NCBI GenBank assembly: GCA_000434935.1
Contig: FR882195.1
Span: 108,224-153,108, forward strand
Reading direction: 5' to 3'
Length of the DNA stretch: 44,885 nt
DNA from: Bacteroides sp. CAG:709
GTDB taxonomy: Bacteria > Bacteroidota > Bacteroidia > Bacteroidales > UBA932
A model generated the notes under the pieces. The model was not told the DNA's origin and did not search any database. It saw only the letters and a program-made list of their open reading frames with translations. Positions 15,072 to 22,427 of the stretch are shown here, one piece after another (within the stretch, counting starts at the first letter, position 1; each line of letters opens with the position of its first letter). A program made the translations under genes and the position numbers.

Positions 15072-15680
15072 ATGGAGAATAAGTTACAGGAATTGACAGA
15101 CAAGCTCTATAACGAGGGTCTGTCCAAGGGTAAGGCAGAAGGCGAAGTTCTTCTTGCCAAGGCTAAAAGCGATGCTGCTGAAATTGTAGCGGCTGCCGAG
15201 AAAGAAGCTAAGGAAATCATTGCCAAGGCTGAGAAACAGGCTGCCGATTACAAGACCAAGGTGGCAGGTGACCTCAAGATGGCTGCTTCACAGAGCATCC
15301 AGGCTACAAGAAAGGATATCGAGAACCTCGTTGTCTTCAAGATGACAGGTGCAGCTGCCGACAAGGCGCTCTCAGATGTCGAGTTCGTGAAGGAAATCGT
15401 GAAGGCTGTCGCTTCCAAGTTCAATGCTGAAGAGGCTGTGGATCTGGACATTGTACTTCCTGAGTCAATGAAGTCAGCGCTGGAGCCTTTCATCACGAAG
15501 GAACTTTCTTCCATGCTTAAAGGTGAGGTCAATGCTTCATTCTCCAAGAAGATTTCCGGAGGATTCACGATCGGTCCCAAGGATGGCGGATATTTCATCA
15601 GCCTTACTGATGAGACATTCAAGGAACTTATAAGCGAGTATCTGCGTCCTGCTACCAGAAAACTTCTTTTCGGAGAATAA
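15072..15680 (+). CDS. atpE: V-type ATPase subunit E (peripheral stalk)
   Basis: A 202-residue subunit E homologue, part of the peripheral stalk that stops the catalytic head from turning. The N-terminal half (about 1-85) is an Ala-, Lys- and Glu-rich coiled coil (AAEIVAAAEKEAKEIIAKAEKQA). The C-terminal half is the globular domain that binds the head (VDLDIVLPE, ISGGFTIGPKDGGYFISLTDETFKELISEYLRP). The ATG at 15072 is chosen; an in-frame TTG four codons earlier lies in the leader. It opens the operon E-DUF2764-A-B-D-I-K. No separate G/H partner gene, the usual other half of the stalk, is seen. Confidence 0.92.
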   Translation: MENKLQELTDKLYNEGLSKGKAEGEVLLAKAKSDAAEIVAAAEKEAKEIIAKAEKQAADYKTKVAGDLKMAASQSIQATRKDIENLVVFKMTGAAADKALSDVEFVKEIVKAVASKFNAEEAVDLDIVLPESMKSALEPFITKELSSMLKGEVNASFSKKISGGFTIGPKDGGYFISLTDETFKELISEYLRPATRKLLFGE

Positions 15681-15694
15681 TCTGCTGCTGAATT

Positions 15695-16306
15695 ATGGCG
15701 AATTACGAGTATCTGATAGCCGGTCTTCCTGACATCAGCCCTGATTGGAAAGGTGCGGATGCCGGAACCGCCGATGCTATTATGCAGGAAATCAGGGAAC
15801 TGAGTTCTGAAAAGGATAATCGCCTGATAGATAAGCTGCTGGAGGGTTATCAGGATGACAAGTTGAATCTGGAGTTCTATCAGGAGATGCTTTCTTCCAA
15901 AGATGCTTTCCTGAAGGAGTATTTCCGTTTCGACCTCAATGTCCGGAATGCCAAGGTAGCGTATCTGAACAGGGAGCTCAGACGTCCTGCCGGAACTGAT
16001 GTCTTTCTTGAGGCTCCGGGAGAGTTCGAGGAGGCGCAGAGATTGGAGGCTGTGCTGAATACGGATGATATCTTGGCCAGGGAGCGTGGAATCGATGATC
16101 TGATGTGGTCGAAGATTGATGAGTTGACGACTTTCGACTATTTCGACATTGATGCCGTTCTCGGTTTTATAGCGAAGCTTCATATTGTATCCAGATGGCT
16201 GAAGTTGGATGACGCGACAGGCAGACAGATGTTTGCCCGTCTCGTGGATGAGGTGCGCGGTTCCTACACCGGTATCCGTGCCGCCGCCGACAAAGCCGTC
16301 AGCTGA
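15695..16306 (+). CDS. DUF2764 protein of the V-ATPase operon
   Basis: A 203-residue cytoplasmic protein with the DUF2764 signature start MANYEYLIAGLPDISPDWKG. It is mostly helical and acidic, with no membrane segment, metal site or nucleotide motif visible. DUF2764 genes are found between E and A in the V-ATPase operons of Bacteroidota, Chlamydiae and spirochetes. In archaeal and Thermus-type operons the same slot, after E and before A, holds subunit C (d), the funnel that links the rotor ring to the central shaft. By position and helical character it may be the functional counterpart of subunit C; this is inference. Part of the sequence (NRELRRPAGTD, WSKIDELTTFDYFDIDAVLGFIAKL) would be suited to such packing. 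It is 14 bases after E and 48 before A. Confidence 0.85.
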   Translation: MANYEYLIAGLPDISPDWKGADAGTADAIMQEIRELSSEKDNRLIDKLLEGYQDDKLNLEFYQEMLSSKDAFLKEYFRFDLNVRNAKVAYLNRELRRPAGTDVFLEAPGEFEEAQRLEAVLNTDDILARERGIDDLMWSKIDELTTFDYFDIDAVLGFIAKLHIVSRWLKLDDATGRQMFARLVDEVRGSYTGIRAAADKAVS

Positions 16307-16354
16307 AATCTTTACGGATAGAATACTTGAATATTAATAAAATTTATTAGATAG

Positions 16355-18109
16355 ATGAAAACATACGGAAAGGTAACGGGCATCGTTTCGAACCTTGTCA
16401 CTGTGGAGGTCGACGGACCTGTGGCAGAGAACGAACTTTGCTACATCACCTTGGGCGGGACCAAGCTCATGGCGGAGGTCATCAAGGTGAAAGGCAAGAA
16501 TGCTTCCGTTCAGGTCTTTGAAAGCACACGAGGCCTGAAAAACGGGGATTCTGTCGAATTCGAGGGCAAGATGCTCGAAATATCTCTCGGTCCCGGACTG
16601 CTGTCAAGCGTCTATGACGGACTTCAGAACAACCTTACCACCATGGAAGGCGTATTCCTCAAGAGAGGCGAGTACACCGCACCATTGGACAATACCAAGC
16701 TCTGGGACTTCACCCCTATGGTGAATCCGGGAGACAAGGTAGTTGCCGCTGACTGGCTCGGTGAAGTCAAGGAAGGCTGGCTGCCTCATAAAATCATGGT
16801 TCCGTTCTCATTCAAGGGAACATACACCGTGAAGAGCATTGTCGCTGCCGGACAATACAATATCGACCATACGATAGCTGTCCTTACCGATGAAAGCGGT
16901 GAAGACGTGCCTGTCACGATGGTACAGAAATGGCCTGTGAAAGTAGCTATCAAATGCTACAAGGAAAAGCCTAGGCCGAACAAGATTATGGAAACCGGAG
17001 TCAGAGTCATTGACACGCTGAATCCTATTGCCGAAGGCGGTACGGGCTTCATCCCGGGTCCTTTCGGTTGCGGAAAGACGGTGCTTCAGCATGCGATTGC
17101 GAAGCAGGGTGATGCCGACGTCATCGTGATGGCAGCCTGCGGTGAGCGTGCGAACGAGGTCGTGGAAATCTTTACCGAGTTCCCTGAACTTATCGACCCG
17201 CATACAGGACGCCACCTGATGGAGCGTACCACCATCATCTGCAATACTTCGAACATGCCTGTCGCTGCCCGTGAGGCATCCGTATATACGGCAATGACCA
17301 TCTGCGAGTATTACCGCGCAATGGGTCTCAAATGCCTTCTTCTTGCCGACTCTACGTCACGTTGGGCTCAGGCATTGAGAGAGATGAGTAACCGTATGGA
17401 GGAACTTCCTGGCGCTGACGCTTTTCCTGTGGACCTGTCTGCCATCATTTCCAACTTCTACGCGCGTTCCGGAATGGTCGTGCTGAACAACGGAAAGACA
17501 GGTGCGGTCACATTTATCGGAACTGTATCTCCTGCCGGCGGTAACCTCAAGGAGCCTGTTACGGAATCTACCAAGAAGGCTGCGAGATGTTTCTATGCGT
17601 TGGAGCAGAACCGTGCAGACCAGAAAAGGTACCCTGCGGTGAACCCTATTGATTCTTACTCGAAATATCTCGAATATCCGGAGATCCGCGAATTCCTGGA
17701 CGAGAAGATTGAGAAGGGCTGGGCAGACATGGTCGCCAAGGCCAAGAACATCATCCGTCAGGGACGTGACGCTGCCGAGCAGATCAACATTCTCGGTGAT
17801 GACGGTGTTCCGATGAGCTACCATGAGACATTCTGGAAATCAGAACTTCTGGACTTCGTCTTCCTTCAGCAGGATGCATTCGATGCTGTGGACAGCCTTT
17901 GCCCGCTTGAGCGTCAGAAATATATGCTGAACCTCATTCTGGACATCTGCGACAGAAAATTCGAATTCGACAACTTCGAGGATTGCCGTAATTTCTTCAA
18001 GGAGATGATCAATGACCTCCGTCAGATGAACTACACGGACTTCCACAGCGAAGATTTCGAAAAATATAACTCACAACTTTCAAAACTTCTGGAAGAAAAT
18101 GGCAAATAA
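16355..18109 (+). CDS. atpA: V-type ATPase catalytic subunit A
   Basis: The 584-residue catalytic subunit of the V1 head. Walker A GPFGCGKT is at 235-242, preceded by TGVRVIDTLNPIAEGGTGFIPG, and the catalytic Glu region GERANEVVEIF follows; STSRWAQALREMSNRMEELPGADAFP is the usual ATP-synthase-family block. The N-terminal beta-barrel and the bulge domain (about 110-190) characteristic of V- and A-type A subunits are present. Length fits the family. Its last codons overlap the start of subunit B by 11 bases (18099-18109), so the two are translated in coupled fashion at near equal amounts, as an A3B3 head requires. Confidence 0.98.
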   Translation: MKTYGKVTGIVSNLVTVEVDGPVAENELCYITLGGTKLMAEVIKVKGKNASVQVFESTRGLKNGDSVEFEGKMLEISLGPGLLSSVYDGLQNNLTTMEGVFLKRGEYTAPLDNTKLWDFTPMVNPGDKVVAADWLGEVKEGWLPHKIMVPFSFKGTYTVKSIVAAGQYNIDHTIAVLTDESGEDVPVTMVQKWPVKVAIKCYKEKPRPNKIMETGVRVIDTLNPIAEGGTGFIPGPFGCGKTVLQHAIAKQGDADVIVMAACGERANEVVEIFTEFPELIDPHTGRHLMERTTIICNTSNMPVAAREASVYTAMTICEYYRAMGLKCLLLADSTSRWAQALREMSNRMEELPGADAFPVDLSAIISNFYARSGMVVLNNGKTGAVTFIGTVSPAGGNLKEPVTESTKKAARCFYALEQNRADQKRYPAVNPIDSYSKYLEYPEIREFLDEKIEKGWADMVAKAKNIIRQGRDAAEQINILGDDGVPMSYHETFWKSELLDFVFLQQDAFDAVDSLCPLERQKYMLNLILDICDRKFEFDNFEDCRNFFKEMINDLRQMNYTDFHSEDFEKYNSQLSKLLEENGK

Positions 18110-19418
18110 AGCTTTTCAAAGAACATATACACAGCTGGATGCCATCACCAAGGCAACAGTTTCACTGAAGGCTTCAGGTGTAGCCAATGACGAGCTTGCT
18201 ACCGTTGCGGGACGTCTGGCCCAGGTGGTGAAGACCAAGGGGGATGCAGTTACGCTTCAGGTCTTTTCAGGTACTGAGGGAATTCCTACCGATGCCGAAG
18301 TATCATTTATCGGCGCTCCTCCGACATTGAAGGTAAGCGACCAGCTTTCAGGACGTTTCTTCAATGCTTACGGCAAGCCTATTGACGGCGGTCCGGAGGT
18401 GGAAGGTGAGGAACGCGAAATCGGCGGTCCTTCAGTCAACCCTTACAAGAGACGTCAGCCTTCAGAGCTTATCCCTACGGGTATCGCCGGCATTGACCTT
18501 AACAATACCATCGTTTCCGGTCAGAAGATTCCGTTCTTCGCCGATGCAGACCAGCCTTACAACCAGGTTATGGCGGATGTTGCTCTCCGTGCGGATGTGG
18601 ACAAGATCATCCTCGGAGGAATGGGACTTTCCAATGACGATTATCTCTTCTTCCGCAACGCTTTCGAGTCAGCCGGCGCATTGGACAAGATCATCAGCTT
18701 CATCAATACGACTGAGGAGCCTCCTGTAGAGCGTCTGCTCATTCCTGACATGACATTGGCCGCTGCCGAGTATTTCGCCGTGGACAAGAACGAGAAAGTG
18801 CTTGTGCTGCTGACGGATATGACATTGTATGCTGATGCACTGAGTATCGTGTCCAACCGTATGGACCAGATTCCTTCCAAGGACTCCATGCCTGGTTCTC
18901 TTTACTCCGACCTCGCCAAGATTTACGAGAAGGCCGTACAGCTGCCGTCAGGCGGATCCATCACGATCATTGCCGTAACTACATTGAACGACGGTGATAT
19001 TACTCACGCTATTCCGGACAATACCGGTTATATCACGGAGGGGCAGTTGTATCTTCGTGCCGATGCGGATTCCGGCAAGGTCATCATTGACCCGTTCCGT
19101 TCGCTGTCTCGACTGAAACAGCTGGTACAGGGCAAGAAAACCCGTGAGGACCATAGCCAGGTGATGAATGCCAGCGTGCGTCTGTATGCCGATGCGCAGA
19201 ATGCGAAGACGAAACTGGAGAACGGTTTCGACCTGAGCGACTACGACCACCGTTGTCTCAAATATGCCAAGGAATATGCTACCCGACTTCTTTCCATCGA
19301 CGTCAACATCACCATCGAGGAGATGCTTGACACTGCTTGGGAACTCTTCGGCAAGTATTTCTCCAAGGCTGAGACCGGTATCAAGCAGGCATTGATCGAC
19401 AAATACTGGAAAGCGTAA
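18099..19418 (+). CDS. atpB: V-type ATPase non-catalytic subunit B
   Basis: The 439-residue B subunit alternates with A in the head and carries the regulatory nucleotide-binding faces. It has the B-subunit pattern LSGRFFNAYGKPIDGGP, NPYKRRQPSELIPTGIAGIDLNNTIVSGQKIPFFADADQPYNQ in separate blocks, and no intact Walker A lysine motif, as expected for a non-catalytic subunit. LLTDMTLYADALSIVSNRMDQIPSKDSMPGSLYSDLAKIYEKA corresponds to the family signature region. The ATG at 18099 lies within the last codons of A. The next gene, D, starts 34 bases after its stop. The assignment is secure. Confidence 0.97.
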   Translation: MANKAFQRTYTQLDAITKATVSLKASGVANDELATVAGRLAQVVKTKGDAVTLQVFSGTEGIPTDAEVSFIGAPPTLKVSDQLSGRFFNAYGKPIDGGPEVEGEEREIGGPSVNPYKRRQPSELIPTGIAGIDLNNTIVSGQKIPFFADADQPYNQVMADVALRADVDKIILGGMGLSNDDYLFFRNAFESAGALDKIISFINTTEEPPVERLLIPDMTLAAAEYFAVDKNEKVLVLLTDMTLYADALSIVSNRMDQIPSKDSMPGSLYSDLAKIYEKAVQLPSGGSITIIAVTTLNDGDITHAIPDNTGYITEGQLYLRADADSGKVIIDPFRSLSRLKQLVQGKKTREDHSQVMNASVRLYADAQNAKTKLENGFDLSDYDHRCLKYAKEYATRLLSIDVNITIEEMLDTAWELFGKYFSKAETGIKQALIDKYWKA

Positions 19419-19452
19419 AGGTCAATGTTGACCATTAATTGAAAATTTTGAT

Positions 19453-20070
19453 ATGGCAATAAAATTCCAATACAATAAGACATCTCTGAACAATCTCGGC
19501 AAGCAGCTGAAGATGCGTCAGAAGGCGCTCCCTACTCTACAGAATAAGGAGTCTGCCCTGCGCCTCGAAGTCCGCAAGGCCAAGGAGCGTTCTGAAAAGC
19601 TTATTGAGGAACTGAATGCCTCCATGAAGATGTACGACTATCTTGCCGCTCTCTGGAACGAGTTCGATCCGGGTCTGATATCCATTACGGATGTGGATCT
19701 GGTGACAGCGAAACTTGCCGGAGTGAAGACACCGGAGCTGAAGGAAATCCATTATGAGATTCATCCTTTCAATGCTTTCGTGAAACCGGCATGGTATGCT
19801 GACGGCGTGACTATCCTGAAGGAACTCACACGTCTGGGCATCGAGTCGGAAGTATATCAGGAAAAGAGCCGCATCCTTGACTGGCAGAGGAAGAAGACCA
19901 CACAGAAGGTGAACCTCTACGAGAAGGTGCAGATTCCCGGTTATCAGGAGGCTATCAGAAAAATCAAGAGATATATGGAGGATGAGGAGAACCTGAGCAA
20001 GGCCTCGTCCAAGATTGTCAAGAGCCGTCACGAAGAGGAAGAAGCTATGGAGGAGCTGCAGAATGATTAG
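19453..20070 (+). CDS. atpD: V-type ATPase subunit D (central shaft)
   Basis: The 205-residue subunit D forms the long coiled-coil shaft that turns inside the A3B3 head. The N-terminal helix (MAIKFQYNKTSLNNLGKQLKMRQKALPTLQ in two parts) and the C-terminal helix (about 140-200, rich in Lys/Glu, with REEEEAMEELQND-like end) are predicted long helices that pack antiparallel, with a variable middle (about 75-125). The stop codon overlaps the start of subunit I (ATGATTAG, 20063-20070). No gene for the usual shaft partner, subunit F, is found in this operon. Confidence 0.93.
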   Translation: MAIKFQYNKTSLNNLGKQLKMRQKALPTLQNKESALRLEVRKAKERSEKLIEELNASMKMYDYLAALWNEFDPGLISITDVDLVTAKLAGVKTPELKEIHYEIHPFNAFVKPAWYADGVTILKELTRLGIESEVYQEKSRILDWQRKKTTQKVNLYEKVQIPGYQEAIRKIKRYMEDEENLSKASSKIVKSRHEEEEAMEELQND

Positions 20071-21892
20071 TCCAATGACGAAATACTCCTTTGTGCTGCT
20101 TTCAGGGCAGACGGAGGAATTCCTGTCGAAGATCCAGGACCTTGGAGTCATTGACATTACCCGTTCGCTCAAGCCTGTCGATGAGAAGTCAGAGGCATTG
20201 CTTGCGGAAGCGGATAAGGTCAAGAAGGCTTTGGCCGTACTTGGCAGCTGCAAGGGGGAACCCGGGCAGGGCGCTGAAGTGAACTCGCATATTTCCGCTT
20301 ATGATGTTCTTGAGATTGATGAGCGTATTGAAGAACTCCGTGGAGAAATCGCTTCAGCCAAGAAAGAGCTGACATCGAGGAAGCCTTGGGGTGCATTCAA
20401 CAGCGAAGATTTGCATAAGCTTGAACAGCAGGGACTTGTAGTAAGGTTCTATATCTGTCAGAAGAAGCGTTTCGATGCTTCATGGGCTGAGATCCAGCCG
20501 CTTCAGGTCATCAGTTCGACAGAAAGCACTGTCTATTTCGTGACAGTAGCCCCTGCGGACGGTGAATACAGTTTCCCGATTGAACCTGTCGCTGCTCCTG
20601 CCGGTTCTGCGAATGAAGCGGAAGCGGCGTTGGCGAAACTCCAGGCAGAATCGGATGAAGAAAACCGCAAGCTCGCCAATATGAAATCAAGCATAAGTGA
20701 GCTTGAAAAGAATTATGAAGCGAGACTTGGTGAACTGGATCTCTATTTCGCGGAAGCTGCTACGGAGAAAGCCGTGGACAATTATGTTACGGTTCTTACC
20801 GGTTTCGCTCCTACTGAAGATGATGACAAGCTCCGCAAGGCATTCGATTCACTGGGCGTATATTATACGGCAGCTCCGGCCACGAAGGAGGACAATCCTC
20901 CTATCAAGCTGCACAACAACTGGTTTGCAAGGAACTTCGAGGTCCTGACCGGAATGTATGGCATGCCTGTATATGACGAGTTCGACCCGACACCTGTTCT
21001 CGGACCTTTCTTCATGCTGTTCTTCGCGATGTGTATGGGAGATGCCGGCTATGGTATCCTGCTGATGCTCATTGCGTTGTTCATGAAGTTGAAGATGAGT
21101 GATTCCGGACTGGGAAAGATGTACAGACTTATCGGCTTCCTCGGCGGAATGACATTCTTCGTGGGACTGTTCCTTGGAACATTCTTCGGAATGAGCATTC
21201 TGGAGGCATCATGGGCTCCGTCATGGCTGAAAGCCGTTTGCGTTGACGGGTGGTTCCCTGACGGCAAGATTGCCGGATTCCCTGTCCAGATGGTACTTGC
21301 CGTGGCAATCGGTGTGTTCCATATCTGCCTGGCGATGATTATCAAGACGATAAACTTCACCAAACGTTTCGGATTCAGCAAGACTGTCGCTACCTGGGGA
21401 TGGACTTTGCTCATTGTCGGCGGTTTGGTCGTAATATCATTGGGCATGACGGAAGTCCTTTCCGCAGAGGCGTTCAAGTGGGTAATCATTGCACTTGCTG
21501 CTGTCAGCGGTCTTGCGATTTTCGTGTTCAATACACCTGGACGCAATCCGTTGGTGAACATCGGATCCGGCCTCTGGGATACCTATAACATGGTTACAGG
21601 CCTCCTCGGAGATGTATTGAGCTACATCCGTCTTTATGCGCTCGGTCTTGCCGGCGGTATGCTCGGAAATGCTTTCAACATCATGGGAACGATGATTCTG
21701 GATATTCCTGTTCCGGTAGTGAATTGGGTGTTCTGCATCGTGATCCTGATTTTCGGCCATGTACTGAATCTGGCGATGTCCTGCCTCGGTGCATTTGTAC
21801 ATCCGCTGCGTCTTACGTTTGTGGAGTACTTCAAGAATTCCGGTTATGAGGGTGCCGGTGCCAAATACAACCCTTTGACGAAAACAAAATAA
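20063..21892 (+). CDS. atpI: V-type ATPase membrane subunit I (a)
   Basis: The 609-residue subunit I joins a cytoplasmic stalk-binding arm (about 1-310, with coiled-coil stretches such as 85-110 and 195-235) to a membrane domain of about seven or eight helices (about 320-600). LSYIRLYALGLAGGML near the end holds Arg523, the essential arginine of ion release and uptake against the rotor ring. GDAGYGILLM near 335 is another family hallmark. The start is set at ATG 20063, which overlaps the stop of D and has a GGAGG-like site 10 bases before it; frames starting further upstream run through gene D. Together with K it forms the ion channel. Confidence 0.95.
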   Translation: MISPMTKYSFVLLSGQTEEFLSKIQDLGVIDITRSLKPVDEKSEALLAEADKVKKALAVLGSCKGEPGQGAEVNSHISAYDVLEIDERIEELRGEIASAKKELTSRKPWGAFNSEDLHKLEQQGLVVRFYICQKKRFDASWAEIQPLQVISSTESTVYFVTVAPADGEYSFPIEPVAAPAGSANEAEAALAKLQAESDEENRKLANMKSSISELEKNYEARLGELDLYFAEAATEKAVDNYVTVLTGFAPTEDDDKLRKAFDSLGVYYTAAPATKEDNPPIKLHNNWFARNFEVLTGMYGMPVYDEFDPTPVLGPFFMLFFAMCMGDAGYGILLMLIALFMKLKMSDSGLGKMYRLIGFLGGMTFFVGLFLGTFFGMSILEASWAPSWLKAVCVDGWFPDGKIAGFPVQMVLAVAIGVFHICLAMIIKTINFTKRFGFSKTVATWGWTLLIVGGLVVISLGMTEVLSAEAFKWVIIALAAVSGLAIFVFNTPGRNPLVNIGSGLWDTYNMVTGLLGDVLSYIRLYALGLAGGMLGNAFNIMGTMILDIPVPVVNWVFCIVILIFGHVLNLAMSCLGAFVHPLRLTFVEYFKNSGYEGAGAKYNPLTKTK

Positions 21893-21914
21893 TGACAAAT
21901 AATAATTAAAAACT

Positions 21915-22349
21915 ATGAACGAAATTCTTGGTTATCTCGGTCTTGGCCTCATGCTTGGCCTCGCCGGTATCGGTTCCAGCTACGGAACTACCATTGCTGC
22001 CAATGCGGCTGAGGGCGCCCTCAAAAAGAATCCTGAGAAATCATCTACTTACATGATTCTCTCTGCACTTCCTGCAACACAGGGTCTTTACGGATTCGTA
22101 GGATTCCTTCTTTGGCTCGTCGTTTTCAAGCCTGACTTCGCTGTCATGGGTCCGAAGCTTTTCGGTGTAGGTCTCGCAGTTGGTCTCGTATGCCTTTTCT
22201 CTGCAATCCGTCAGGGCCAGGTTTGTGCAAACGGTATCGTAGGTGAAAGCCAGGGTCACAGCGTCATGACAAATACCCTTATCTATGCCGCTCTTCCTGA
22301 GTTCTACGCCATCCTTGCTCTTGTAGGTGCTATTATGACAGTTCTCTAG
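21915..22349 (+). CDS. atpK: V-type ATPase proteolipid subunit K (probable Na+-binding rotor)
   Basis: The 144-residue proteolipid forms the rotating membrane ring. It has four hydrophobic helices (about 5-30, 47-70, 82-105, 122-144), a double hairpin. The carboxylate is Glu129 in AALPEFYAIL. Helix 2 has LPATQGLYGF (Leu52, Thr55, Gln56, Tyr59) and helix 3 has RQGQV (Gln100). These match, residue for residue, the Leu61, Thr64, Gln65, Tyr68, Gln110 and Glu139 set that binds sodium in Enterococcus hirae NtpK. The first hairpin has no carboxylate in its second helix, so one ion site per subunit is expected. Sodium rather than proton coupling is therefore likely, but is inferred. It is the last gene of the operon and is followed by a very strong hairpin. 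Confidence 0.95.
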   Translation: MNEILGYLGLGLMLGLAGIGSSYGTTIAANAAEGALKKNPEKSSTYMILSALPATQGLYGFVGFLLWLVVFKPDFAVMGPKLFGVGLAVGLVCLFSAIRQGQVCANGIVGESQGHSVMTNTLIYAALPEFYAILALVGAIMTVL

Positions 22350-22362
22350 CAGATAGCTTGAT

Positions 22363-22414
22363 ACAAATAATTACGCCACGTTATGGGAAAACATAACGTG
22401 GCGTAATTATTTGT
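22363..22414. terminator. Bidirectional terminator, 23-bp perfect inverted repeat
   Basis: The arms 22363-22385 and 22392-22414 are perfectly complementary over 23 bases around the loop GGAAAA. The outer ends are AT-rich (ACAAATAATTA / TAATTATTTGT), so T-rich tracts follow the GC-containing core in both directions. It lies between the converging V-ATPase operon and the GH3 gene and can end both. Confidence 0.85.
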
Positions 22415-22427
22415 TGTATTTCGTGAA

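Noticed and set aside
15248..16183. 311-codon minus-strand frame opposite V-ATPase E and DUF2764
   Set aside because: It lies fully antisense to conserved operon genes; Leu-, Ile- and Ser-rich translation typical of a shadow frame.
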